DNA from: Ziziphus jujuba
Taxonomy: Eukaryota > Streptophyta > Magnoliopsida > Rosales > Rhamnaceae
Direction of reading: 5' to 3'
NCBI RefSeq assembly: GCF_031755915.1
Contig: NC_083379.1
Coordinates: 20,966,001 to 21,030,000, forward strand
DNA length: 64,000 bases
Below the pieces are notes generated by a model. That model saw only the letters and a list, made by a program, of their open reading frames with translations, was not told the DNA's origin and searched no databases. Shown here piece by piece: positions 48,277-60,469 of the stretch (its first letter is position 1; each line of letters begins with the position of its first letter). The position numbers and the translations under genes were made by a program.

Positions 48277-49289
48277 GTTAGTAAAGATAATACAAAAAAA
48301 TATCCTTAACAAATTCACTCCCTCACGTGTTTCACTCAAACAAGGTCTTGACATTTATCTTTTTACACTAGTTTCGGCTTTTAACCATCATTTAAGCTTA
48401 CATGCTCTTGCCTTTTTCCACTAAAAAAACTAACTCAAAGTTCTAATTAAAATACATTTAAACAGAAACTAGATCACAGGTGTACCTTAATTTAAACTTA
48501 TCAATAAAACAGCAAGGAAAAATAAGCAAATACCAAGAGGATTGATAGAACCTAGTCTCTGCCTTTCTAAGCAAAAACAAGATAAATCAACTAGCAAATA
48601 TGGAATACTTGGTGGTTGTTGTTCTTGCAATTTAAGTCTTGTCTCAATTCCTTTAACTAATTTCAATCCAATCAATTTAAACACTCAAAATTTAAATATC
48701 CATCAATAGTATAGAATATCTAGCAGATCTAAATAGCACAATTTCAAATTTTTTCCCAACTCAACAAATTCAAACTTAATATTTTCAACAAATCGACCTT
48801 TTGTGAATTTTTTTTTATCTTCTTTTTTTTTTATCATAGAATATAAAATCAATCCAGTAGCAAAATCAACAACAAAAAATTGCAATTACAACACCCAAAA
48901 TACCACCGAACCCGAGACCACACTCCAAACAAAAACAAGTTGCACAATTTTTAGAATTTATGCAATATGCTTCCAAATCTCTTTTTTCTTCTCTTTCTTT
49001 TTTTTTTTGAAAAATGAATGCAACTAACAAGGATTAAAACAGCAAGAAAAATCAACAATATACCAAATTAACAAGAACAATAATGAAAAAGAACCAACAA
49101 ACTAGGAGACCAAAATATGGTGAAACAAGGAAACCTGATTTGACTAGGAAATTTTTCTTCCTTTTTTTTTTTTTTAATGCAGAATGTGTATGAACTAAGA
49201 ACAATCTTAGCTTAATGCTAAAATTATAGATTAACACAAAAAAAATAAGATAGATCAAACCTGAACAAAATCTTAGCTCTTATACCAAA
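48277..49289 (-). other. leader of the minus-strand element
   Basis: A 1.0-kb non-coding leader. The primer-binding site variant is on the minus strand at about 49272-49287 (TGGTATAAGAGCTAAG). The hairpin seen in other copies is decayed here near 48370. Confidence 0.75.
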
Positions 49290-50097
49290 TGATACGAACC
49301 TAGATCGACTTACTCCTAAACCCTTATTATATTAACCTGAATCACAATTAACTTCAAGTTCTAATGGTCACCATAACCCCTAATCAACTTGTGATTAGAA
49401 ACCTTGGTATATGATGAAGATGTCACAATAGGTGATGGATGTCCTATTGATAAGTCAAACTAAAACACTTTATTTCTATTTAATGTTTTAGGTGTTGAAA
49501 GAGAACAAAGATAATTTTTGCTCATATGTATTTTCTCAATAATATTCTAAGCTAACTTTGACTAATTTCCAGCTCGTAAGGACTCCAAATCAGATCCAAT
49601 GTGCATGTAGGATTCCAAATAGGATTATTTATGATTCCTATACATTGTCCTTGATTGGAACAAAGAGAAAATGCCAAATCAACAAAATATAGTAAAGCCA
49701 ACAGCAAATACAGCATTTTCAGCCCAAAAGTCCTTCCATGTGTAAATCACCATTTTGGTTGCCTTTGATTCTACCTTGTCTTGATTCCATGACCTCTTAA
49801 TGAATTTAATTGAATTCAAGAAGTGTTGAACCCATTCCGTGCTGCCCAGAGTCCATAATTGCACTGAAACAGCTACCCGGGTCTATATCGGCCTCCACCA
49901 CTTGAATGCTTAGAATAGAATTTGAATCTTTGGGTATTGACAAGCCCTTTTGAGAATTGATAACTCCTTGTATAGGGCTAGCCAGGTTATCCTTAAATCT
50001 CTTGGGTTGAGCCCTAGTGATTGGCTCAGTCTTCATCTGTATAGGATCAGCACCCTAATAGGTAGTCGGTTGTATGGGTTCGGGTGGATTCTCATTA
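49290..50097 (-). mobile_element. internally deleted LTR, inner of a pair
   Basis: Begins near 50097 (minus) with an ATGAGAATCC variant and ends GGTTCGTATCA at 49290. It is about 808 bp because about 330 bp of the central part with the promoter region is missing. Its right side runs into another leader fragment, not a clean flank. Confidence 0.8.
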
Positions 50098-50458
50098 ACA
50101 AAAACCAAACTCGAGACCACAAATTACAAACTTGTAATTTGTTGCCACAAATCCTTTTTCCCTTTTTTTTTTTATTTTATCTATAAGAATACAAATAACT
50201 AAGATCAAAACAGCAAAGAAAAATCAACAAATAACCAAATTAATAAGAACAATGATGAAAAACAACCAACGAACTAGGAAGCAAAAATACAGTAAAACAA
50301 GGAACCTAATTTGGGCTATGAATGAATTTTTTTTTATATGCAAAATGTCTAGAATATATGCAACCTTAACCTAATACTAAAATTGTAGATGAACATAAAA
50401 CAAAATAAAGAAAATAAGATAGATTAAACCTGAACAAAATCTTGGCTCTTATACCAAA
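50098..50458 (-). other. truncated leader between two LTRs
   Basis: 361 bp of leader sequence with a primer-binding site variant (TGGTATAAGAGCCAAG, minus, about 50441-50456). It joins directly to the LTR on its left, so gag and pol of this unit are missing. Confidence 0.75.
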
Positions 50459-51592
50459 TGATGCGAACCTAGGTCGACTTGCCCTTAAACTTATATTATA
50501 TTAGCCCAGAATCGAAAAATTAAGTTCAAGTTTTTATGGTCACGTCAACCCCTAATCAACATATGACTAGAAACCTTGGTATATCGAAGATGCCTCAATA
50601 GGTGATGGATGTTTTATTGATAAGTCAAAACTAAAACATTTACTCTTTAATGGTGTTTTAGTTATTTAAAGAGAAGAAAGAGAATTCTTTCTCATAAGTT
50701 ATTTTCTGAATAATATTAAAGGTGCACTCCCCTTGAAAAATAACCCTTAAATAGGTTAAATTCACAAAGCAATAAACCCTAATTTAGCTAGGTAAAACCG
50801 GCCATGAAGTAAGGAAACAATGGGTTGGCCGAAAGTCACCTACTTTTCTAAACTAATGTGGATTAATTAATTCCTTTATTTTGAGTTAGGAATTAATTGA
50901 TTTACAATGGAAACAATAAAATAATAACTTTTTAAAGTTTTTTTGTCTAGAAAATGAGTAAATAAAAACCAAATAAAAGACTAATTCCCTAAAATAAAAA
51001 GTCAAACTTAAATTAGAAAACTAGTTAAGTAGTTTGACTACTAAGTTAACTTTGACCAATTTTCAGCTTGTAAGGACTCCAAATCAGATATAGTTTACCA
51101 TGTAAGATGCCAAATAGGGTTATTTATGATTCCTATACGTTGAGCTTGATTGGAACAAAGAGAAAATGCTTAATCAGTAAAATACAGTAAAACTAGCAAC
51201 AAAAATAGCAATTTCGGCTAAAAACTCCTCCTATGCACAAACACCTTCTTTGACTGCTTTTGCTTCTACCTTGAATTATTTCCATGACCTCTAAATGGTA
51301 TGAATTTACTTCAACAAGTGTTGAACCCATTTTGTATTGTCTGAAGTCCATAATTGCACTAAAACAGCTACCCGGATCTATATCGACCTTCCCCACCTGG
51401 ATGCATAAAACGGGTCTTATATCTTTGGATATGGATAAAGTCTTTTGAGAATTGCTAACTCTCTATATGAATCCAGCTAGGTTGCCTTTAAATCTCTTGG
51501 CCTGTTCTCTACTGATTAGCCCGATTTTTATCTGTATTGGATCAGCACCCTAGCATGTAGTCGGTTGTATAGGTTCGGGCAAATTCTCATTT
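50459..51592 (-). mobile_element. LTR, outermost of the minus-strand tandem
   Basis: About 1,134 bp ending GGTTCGCATCA at 50459. The start near 51592 reads ATGAGAATTTGCCC, with the first bases changed. It is homologous over its full length to the other family LTRs. No target duplication was found on the right. Confidence 0.82.
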
Positions 51593-52187
51593 CATGCCCA
51601 TATGTGCCCTTCGACTTCACCCTATGACTTTTTGAGTTTCCATAATCCCTATAATTTTCGTGGCTCCTATCCATCCAACAAAGGCTATTAACTTTGCAAG
51701 CTATTCGGCCTTGAATAATTGCTACTTGTACACCATCATAAAATGGAAATCAATCTACCATCATAAAATGGAAATCAAGCCTGGGAATAAGAGATAAAAA
51801 TGTAACTTAGCTTGTCATGGCAATAGGGTCTGATGGTTTGCGAGGTGGAGTTTAAAAAGGAAGGAATTGCTACATAAGAAACTCTTAAGTTTGGGTACCA
51901 TTGGTATAGTTGGTACACTGGCAACATCCGAGAAAAAAAGGTTAATGTTGTTGCAGTTGTCAGGGTTATCTCTGGATTATTTATAGAGTTTTAGATCCAT
52001 GCAACGACCTCGAAGGCAAGGAATTGCCATCATTAGAGCATGGTGGTGCAAGTTTTGAGGAAGCTTGAATTTGGGTGAATGCATGCACGAAGTCCTGGGC
52101 CAATAAAAGTGAAAAGCAGAGTGCAGAAGTTTGGAGAATAGTTAGTGGACATGTCAAGGAGGGCATCGACTGAAAAGTGGGGGACAG
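51593..52187. other. unclassified, possibly internal tail of another retroelement
   Basis: No recognisable protein motif. A 22-bp word (ACCATCATAAAATGGAAATC..) is repeated in tandem at about 51732-51779. The right end is purine-rich (GAAAAGTGGGGGACAG) before a TGTGACAG start, like a polypurine tract followed by an LTR. Confidence 0.35.
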
Positions 52188-52408
52188 TGTGACAGTCTAT
52201 GCCTTTAGAATGGCCTAGTGGCATTTTTGTAGATATTCAAAGTTTGGATTTTGAGATCCCAAACATGGGGATTTCTTAACAATGTCACTAGGATGGTGCA
52301 TGTCAAATGGCGAGCCAAGATATGAAAGTTTGCTTAAGAAAACCCCATTATGACTCCTATATAAAATGATATTTCCAACTGTTAAAAAGGAAATGGCTAA
52401 ATAAGTTT

Positions 52409-52439
<31 letters not shown>

Positions 52440-52560
52440 GGAGGGTGGGTTGTAGGAGAGTCGATCTATCCATTGCCTCCGGCTCTGGCTTAGAGCTCGG
52501 GCTAAGTGAGCCATGGGCAAGCCCATAGCGCAGGCATAAATGTCATATACTTTGCCTATA
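52188..52560 (+). mobile_element. possible LTR fragment
   Basis: Starts TGTGACAGTC after a purine-rich run. It contains a TATA-like CCTATATAAA at 52357-52366 and then a T13-G22 run. No 3' end, primer-binding site or target duplication was identified. Confidence 0.3.
52406..52441 (+). repeat. oligo-T followed by oligo-G tract
   Basis: About 13 T run straight into about 23 G, followed by AGGGTGGG. Second long G homopolymer in the window (see 29156-29180). Confidence 0.9.
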
Positions 52561-55386
52561 CGATCAGTGAAGCTGTAAATGTTTGTCCAACACTAAATGT
52601 TTAATAAAACAACTTTTACTGCCATAATAAATAACATTTCTAGAATTAGATCTTTAAATCACCTATATATATATAGCCATCATAACTAGCTCGTAAATCC
52701 CCATTGTATCAAAGTAGTAGTTTGTTGATCTCAAAACAAATAAGGTTATTTCATATTACACATAACCGGAACTACTTAAGCATTTACTAGAACACACTCA
52801 TAACATAAACAATATCTGGCGGTGCTTAATCTTGAGTGAACGACAAACTCTAGATGTAAAAGAATATTGGATTATTGTTATTTGTCCCATTTATTACGCT
52901 CTCGTTTTCTAGACACAGATCCTTAGAGAGTTTCTCACCAATACCATATTAGGAGATATTATACATATTACAACTTTTCAGAATTTTACCAGTATATGCT
53001 CTAATTAAGACAATTACAATAGCATTTCAAGTACAAATAAAACCTCTTTAAGGTCATTCATATCAAAATGGCTACATAACAATAGTTTTCTCTCAGTCAA
53101 CAGGTAAGTGTCAGAGGAAACCAACACTATGTCTCTAACATACAATATGATAAATATTAAATTGCTCCCATTGACCCTTAAATACATGCGAAGATTAACA
53201 ACATTCTCCTTAAAATTACTCTAAGTGATAACTTCATCAAATATTGAAATACTACTGCCACAAGGTTTACTTAAGATCATAAATAGATTTCTTAAGCTAA
53301 CAAAACAAATTCTCATTCCCCACTACTTGGAAGCTGGCTGGTTGAAACAATATATATATACATACGAATACAAAATTCCATTTAAGAAAGCAGTTTTGAC
53401 ATCCATATAATACAATTCCAAATCATAATTAGCCATAATAGCTTTAATGATTGTAAAAGAATCATTTATGGATACATGAGAGAATATATTGTTATAGTCT
53501 ATTTCCTTCTTTTGGCCAAACTCTTCGATAACAAGTCTACCTTATACGTGATCACTTGATCGTTAGAGTCTTTCTTGTTCTTATGGACTCATTCGCACCT
53601 AATAAGTTTGCTTTTTAGGTAACTACACCAAAATAGATATTGAATTGCGTATTGACTTCCTTACAAGTGACTAAATCTTATTCATCATTTATATTAAACT
53701 CATGTTCCTGCAAATAAACCTTATATTCATCAGGTATAATAGATTTCCAGACCCTCTGTGACCTTCCCAAAAGGCACATATCAGCATTAGCTGCAGCTAA
53801 AATATCTCATTCTATCTCAATGGGTTCAATACCGACTGACTACTGGTTCCACAATTATTGAAACAACTAAATCTCTGGTAAGGACGTTAATAGTGGGAAC
53901 CAATACACTTTCCTCTATAAAAATAAGCACCTTTGGACCCTTACTCTCACCAAAGTTGAAACATTCTCAAAATAAATAGCCATATTTTGCTTACCTATCT
54001 TGATGGTATAAGATGGACAATAAAATTTAGAACCCATAGTTCCTTTACAAGAACCAAAAAGATAACAAGTAAAAGTTGTAAGGTCCAACTTCTTGATATC
54101 AGAATTATACATCATAACCTCATCTTTACAACCTCATGCACAAGAAAAGGTGTAAACTAGGCATAACTTATCACCCACAAAAAAAAAAAAGGCAAATTAA
54201 AATTTGCCAACACACATCACACTATATCCATCAAAGTACAGTTGCTGCTCTCAATTATGCCATTTGCTAAGGAGTGCCAAGTATTGTAAAATACACATCA
54301 ATATCGTATTCAATCAAATAATTTATGAATGGTGTTAGGTTCCATTTAGTCCCATCATATCTATCATACTATTCACCATCTACATCATAGCCATCAACCT
54401 TTTTATTCTTCTAAAGCTTTATCTTCCAATGGCAAGATATCCATAAAAAAAGAAGTCACTATCATAGATAACAAAATACTTATAATCTCAAAACAGGTCG
54501 TGTAACTAAAACATAGAGATTAATGCCGTAATATAAAAAATTATTACAAATTCTGGTACATACTGGTGCAACTATATGTAATAATAACAATACAAGGCTT
54601 AAACTATAGCAACTTATAAGCCAAAATACCATAAAATGCCACATAAAGTCTCACAGCAGCTAGTCTCGAGGGACTTACTATTCGTTGTCATCTTTTATTA
54701 AGCTATCAATTTCAAACAGTTGACTAAATTATAGCTAAAGTTACATCATTTAGGAAAGGATTCTTTTCTTCCACCTACAGATGATAAGCCACCTTTTGTG
54801 CCAATAAAACTTGGCAACAAAGTCCTTACTCTCATTGGACTTTAGAACTTTGCCATCATTACGAAAACCTTTCTTGAATTTGTCCTTTTAATTGGTCACC
54901 ATAACAAAAGGCTTAAACTTGTTCAGCTTGTTGTCATCCTTCTTATAAAAAAGAATAGTAGTTAACTCCTTCAAAATACATCCAAACCTCTTAATGTAAT
55001 GAGGCTTGACCAAATATTGTCAAAGGAAAAGTAAAGCTCCTCATTATGGTAAGAGATACTCATCAAGGTCCATAAGATTCACATAATAAGAGGACAATTT
55101 CAAAATAAGCGTATTCACACCACTAACTGCATCATACACATTAGATTTCAATTAATCCAAGTAGTGATGTTTCTCAATTTATCAAAATTAATAAATTTCG
55201 TACTAATTTCAGAACCTACAATTCATAGTTTTTAATCAAATTCAACTATCATTCCAAGCATCCTACTAAGTAATTAAACCACTGATAGTGTAGCCTAATC
55301 ACATGTATGAACCTAAGTTCAAAAGTGGGAGAGAGAATATGATTTACATTAACAATTCCATGAAATAGGCAAGCTAAGTTCTAAGA
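52561..55386 (-). pseudogene. decayed Ty1/copia retrotransposon
   Basis: The minus strand at 53472-53377 keeps an open reverse transcriptase segment ending DLELYYMDVKTAFLNG, the signature Ty1/copia motif. Upstream, VHKNKKDSNDQVITYK (about 53590-53540) matches the start of copia reverse transcriptase after a frameshift. The frame 54115-53915 holds GSKFYCPSYTIKIG, like the copia region between integrase and reverse transcriptase (KGYKFYCP). A K/F-rich stretch near 54950-54800 may be the end of gag. No LTRs were identified. The element is cut on its right at 55386. Confidence 0.7.
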
Positions 55387-55391
55387 TAGAT

Positions 55392-56425
55392 TGATACGAA
55401 TCTAAGACGACCTACGCCTAAATCCGTATTATATTAGCCCGAATCTAATTATGTTTAAGTTCTAATGGTCACCTTAACCCCTAACCAACCTGTGATTAGA
55501 AATCTTGGTATAATGAAGACACCATAATAGGTGATGGATATCCTATTGATAAGTCAAACTAAAACACTCATTCACTAATGGTGTTTTAAGTGTTCAACAA
55601 GAACAAAGAGAATTCAATCTCACAAATAATTTTCTGTATGAATAATATACTAAATATTATTGATAAAACAAGCCCTTAAATAAGCTAAAAAGTTACAAAA
55701 TAAAACCCTAATTATCTAGGTAAAATCGGCCACCAATGAATAGGAAACCTAGCTTGGTCGAAACTCACCTTTTTTCCATATCTAATTTTGATTAATTAAT
55801 TCCTTTATTTCGAATTAGAAATTAATGAATTTATAATGAAAATAATAACTTTCTTAAGTTGAATTTTCCAGCAAATAAATAAATACAAACCAAATAAAAG
55901 ATTAATTTCCTAAAACAAAAAGTCAAAATCAAATTAGGAAATTAGTTGACTAATTTATTACTAAGGTATCTTTGACCAATCTCCAGCTTGTTTGGGCTCA
56001 AAATCAGCTTTCATATGCCATGTAGGATGCCAGCTATGATTAATAATGATTCCCACACATTGCCCCTTGATTGGAATAAGTCAAACAAGAAGAAAAGTCA
56101 AAGCTCGCGGCTAAACAGCAAATTTTGAACCAAATTGAGATGTTGTCCGTGCAAGTCCTTTTTAGATGCTTTTGATTTTGAATTGGCTGGATTCCATGTC
56201 CTCTTAATTATATTCATTGAGTTCATAAAGTTTTGGAACCATTCCTTGCTGCTCCAAGTCCAAATTTGCACAAAAATAGCTACTTGGGTCCATATCGGTT
56301 CCAACCACTCGGATGCTTAGAACAGGCTTTGTATCTTCAGGTATGGACAAGCTCTTATTAACTATTCCCTGTATAAGTTCTCCCAGGTTTTCCTCAAACT
56401 TCTTGGCTTGAGCTCTAGTAATTTT
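55392..56425 (-). mobile_element. 3' LTR, truncated at its start
   Basis: Ends GATTCGTATCA at 55392. On the right it breaks off near 56425 inside the ITRAQAKKF coding part, at a T12 run, and joins protease-linker sequence. Confidence 0.85.
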
Positions 56426-56434
56426 TTTTTTTTT

Positions 56435-58220
56435 TACTAGTCTTCTTTTTTAGCCTCTCAGCTTCCCTCCTTTATTGCATTTGTAATTGGTCTCTAAAAA
56501 CTTCATTCGGGGTCAATGGCTCTAGCTTAACCTTCTTGGCTTTAAATTTAAAACAATGGAGTTCTGTCTCCCATAATGTATGGAATCTTTATCAAATTTC
56601 CATGGCCTCCCCAGCAATATATGACAAGCATGCATAGGCACAACATCACACAACATTTTTACTTTGGCTTGTTTACTTACTTTCATCTCTCCACTATCAT
56701 TAAGCCATTGTAATTTATATGGTTCTAGATGTTTAATAGTTTTTAAGCTTAATTTATCAACTACCATGCTACTAATTACATTTGCACAACTTCCACCATC
56801 TATAATCACACTGCATATGTTACCTTGAGTTTCGCATCGGGTGTGGAAGATGTTTTTTCTTTGAATTTGATCCTCATCTTTGTATACAGTAAGGACCTTC
56901 CTTACAACTAAGCTCAATTTAGCCCTTGAAGGTTGGATTGCTTCAAATTCCTCATGCTCATCCCCTCAAAGTTCTTCATCATCCAATTCGACCTCTCCCC
57001 CACTTTCCTCATTTTCGGATTCTAGTTCACCATTACCTTTCAGCACCATGATTCTCCTATTTGGGCATTGAGCAATGTGTCCTCATCCTTGGCATTTAAA
57101 ACACATAATTTCAAGAGTTCTAGAAGGTTTAGGATCATATTTATCTTCATTTTTGTGTGCTTGGACAGATTCGGTTTTGGACTCCCTTTTTGGTGGAGTG
57201 GTGCTTTCTTCTCCAAGTTTTGGCTTTTGTCTTGCTTCAAAGGTGGGATTACTTCTCCAAGCACTTGGATTTGACCTCCCACTGCTTGAAACTCCTCCAA
57301 CCATGAGCTTGTACCCCTCTTTTTGAATTGTTGCTCAAGTTTAATAGCCACATGCAACATCTCCTCCAATTCCACATATTGTAGCAATTCTAGTTGATTG
57401 GCTATCTCACGATTCAAAGCACATAAAAACCTTGCCATGGTTGCTTTTCTATCTTCATTCATGCTTAATCTCATCATAAGCATCGGCATCTCCATGTAAT
57501 AATCCTCCACGAACCTATTTCCTTGAGATAAAGATTGAAGTCTTTGATGTAGCAACCTATGATAGTGTGATGGTACAAATCGCTTCCTCATGGTTCCTTC
57601 CACTTGTCGCCATGTAGAAATCAATTCATCACCTACTCTCCTTCAGACATTTTTCTCACTAGTCCACCATTTGAGTGCATAATGTCCAAACCCCATTGCT
57701 GCCAATTTAACCTTCTTAGGCCCCGAATAATTGTGACAATAAAAAATCATCTCCATACGCTCCTCCAATTCCAAGTAAGCCTCCGGATCAATTTTTTCCA
57801 TGAAAGGTTGTATGTTTACCTTGATATTTCCAAGATCATCATCTTCATTCCTTGCTGGTCTCCCATGGATTGGCCTTCCTTGAGGTTCAAAAATTTCATC
57901 ATATCCCTCATCCAAGTCATCTCCAAAATTGCCTTCCCTGAATTCTTCTCTAAATCTCCCTCGGCCTCCTCAACCTCGACCTCGTCCTCCATGAGCATGA
58001 AACCTTGTATTTGCCCTCCTTGTGATGTTTCTAACCTTTCCATCCTTTGATTTATGTGATCAAATTGAGCATTCATCCGCTGTAATTGTTATAAGATGGC
58101 TCTTGTGTCCGTGTGCTCATCTCTGCTCCCCATAGCTCAAGAATCTCCTTTGAATCCTACAGACTCTTCTTCATCAATTCTCAATGGTGGATCTCCTCTT
58201 CTCACCTTGGAATCTACCAT
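56435..58220 (-). pseudogene. gag and protease of the pol-less element
   Basis: Start codon 58220-58218 (MVDSKVRRGD). Then a stop after FKGDS, followed by MERLETSQGG, NIKVNIQPFMEKIDPEAYLE (about 57830-57780), and YALKWWTSEKN. MEDYYMEMPMLMMRLSMNED-like residues lie in the frame 57624-57040. The zinc knuckle (57110-57070) is CFKCQG, a stop, GHIAQC, one residue short. Protease (56917-56522) reads VIIDGGSCANV, with Gly after the catalytic Asp, and HILLGRPWKFD. It ends in the linker at about 56435. Confidence 0.85.
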
Positions 58221-59371
58221 GTTAGTATGAATAACACAAAAATAAAATAGGACCTCACCAAATTCACTCCCTTATATGTTTCACTCAATCAAGGTCTCAA
58301 TACTTGTGTTTGCACATTAGTTTCGGCTTTTACCCTCTTTTATGCTCACACTCTCTTGTCTTTTTCCATTCAAAGAATTATCTCAAAGTGCTAATTAAAA
58401 CACCCAAAAAATAATAATTAGATCATAAGTATATTTTAATTAATCTTATTAACAAAACAGTAACAAAAAGCAAGTAATACCAAATGAATTTAAAATACCT
58501 AAACTTCGGCTTTTCTAAGCAAAAATAAGACAACGTACAAGAAAATTTTTGGAATCAGTAAGAACTGGACTAGATGGTAAGAAATTAAAGATTCAAGAAT
58601 AAAAATTTAGAGAGAGAATTTCAAACACGAATAAGAATCAATTCGATCAAAATTAAAGAATAGTGTTGGTTGTTGTTCTTGTAATTCTAGTTTTATATCA
58701 AATCCTTTAACTAATTTTAATCCAAATAATTTAAGCACCCAAAATTCAATTATCCAACAACAAAAATAATTCTCCAGCAACTCCAAATATTGAATAAATA
58801 ATCAACAAATCAGTAGCTCCAAGAAATTTTCAGCAACAAATTTCAACACCAAATTCAACAAACCGATTTTGTTTTTATATTCGGCTTTTTTTCTTTTTTC
58901 TTTTTTTTTTTGGTTACTCACAGAACATAAGACAACTGCAATAGAAGAATGAATATGAAAATTGCAATTCCAACACCAAATAATCACCAACCCGTGACCC
59001 TCCAAAGCAAAATACAAATGTGCAGTTTCTTTTTCTTTTCTTTTTATATGTTACTGCAAACACACTTTTTTTTTAATATATGAATGAAAATATTTAAGAC
59101 TGAAACAAAAAATAAAAAAATCACAATAACTAAATTAACAATAACAAATATGAAAAACAACCAACAAACTAGGAAAAAAAATTACGATAAAACAAGGAAA
59201 ACCTAATTTCACTAGCAATGAATTTAAAAAAAAAACAAAAAAAACTTGCAGAACGTGTGTGATAATAGAAGCAACATTAACCTAATGCTAAAATTATAGA
59301 ACAACATAAAAAAACAAATAACGCAAATAAAGATAGATTAAACCTGAACAAAATTTGTCTCTGATACCAAA
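58221..59371 (-). other. leader of the pol-less element
   Basis: 1.15-kb non-coding leader with primer-binding site TGGTATCAGAGACAAA (minus, 59369-59354). The hairpin ATGT-GCAA-ACAC is at 58317-58306. Confidence 0.78.
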
Positions 59372-60462
59372 TGATATGAACCTAGGACGACCTACGCTTA
59401 AACCCATTTTATATTAGCTTGGATCTAATTATGTTCAAGTTATAATGGTCACCTTAATCCCTAACCAACCTGTGATTAGAAACCTTGGTATAATGAAGAC
59501 ATCACAATAGGTGATGGATATCCTTTTGATAAGTCAAATTAAAACACTCATTTACTAATGGTGATTTAGGTGTTCAGATTTTCTGTATGAATAATGTACT
59601 GAATATTATTGATAAAACAAGCCCTTAAATAGGTTAAAAAGTTCAAAATAAAATCCTAATTATCTAGGTAAAACCGGTCACCAAAGAATAAGAAACCTAG
59701 CTTGATCGAAATTCACCTCCTTTCCTAATCTAATTTGGATTAATTAATTCTTTTATTTTGAATTAGGAATTAATTAATTTACAATGAAAATAATTAAAAT
59801 AATAACTATCCTAAGTTGATTTTTCCAGCAAATAAATGAATTGAAGCCAAATAAAAAACTAATTTCCTAAAACAAAAAGTCAAAATCAAATTAGGAAACT
59901 AGTTGGCTAGTTTGACTACTAAGGTATCTTTGACAAATCTCTAGCTTGTTTACACTCTAAATCAGCTTCCATATGCCATTTAGGATGCCAAATATGATTA
60001 ATAATGATTCCCACACGTTGCCTCTTGATTGGAATAAGTCAAACAAGAAGAAAAGTCAAAGTCAGCGGCTAAACGGCACATTTTCAGCCAAATTGAGATG
60101 CTATCCATACAAGTCCTTTTTAGATGCATTCGATCCTGCCTTGGCTGGATTCCATGTCCTCTTAGTGATATTCATTGCTTTCATGAAGTGTTAGAACCAT
60201 TCCTTGCTGCCCCAAGTCCAAATTTGCACGAAAACAGCTATATGGGTCCGTATCGGCTTCCACCACTCGGATGCTTAGAATAGGCTTTATATCTTCGGGT
60301 ATGGACAAGCTCTTTTCAGAATTAACTACTTCTTATATAAATGCTCCCAGTTTTTCCTTAAATGTATTGGCTTGAGCTCTAGTGATTGCCCTGGTCTTCA
60401 TCCGTATTGACTCAGCACCACAGCGAGTTGTAAGTTGTGCGGGCTTAGGCAGATTCTCATCA
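59372..60462 (-). mobile_element. 5' LTR of the pol-less element
   Basis: 1,091 bp, TGATGAGAATC (60462) ... GGTTCATATCA (59372), followed on its right by TAGAT. Confidence 0.9.
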
Positions 60463-60469
60463 TAGATGT

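Larger units (their letters stand above)
55392..60462 (-). mobile_element. pol-less CRM-like element with target duplication TAGAT
   Basis: 5.07 kb flanked by TAGAT on both sides (55387-55391 and 60463-60467). The order on the minus strand is LTR 60462-59372, primer-binding site, leader, gag, protease, then a 3' LTR that lacks its first ~100-150 bp. Reverse transcriptase, RNase H and integrase are absent. Either an internal deletion occurred after insertion, or a deleted copy was mobilised by an intact relative. Confidence 0.88.
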
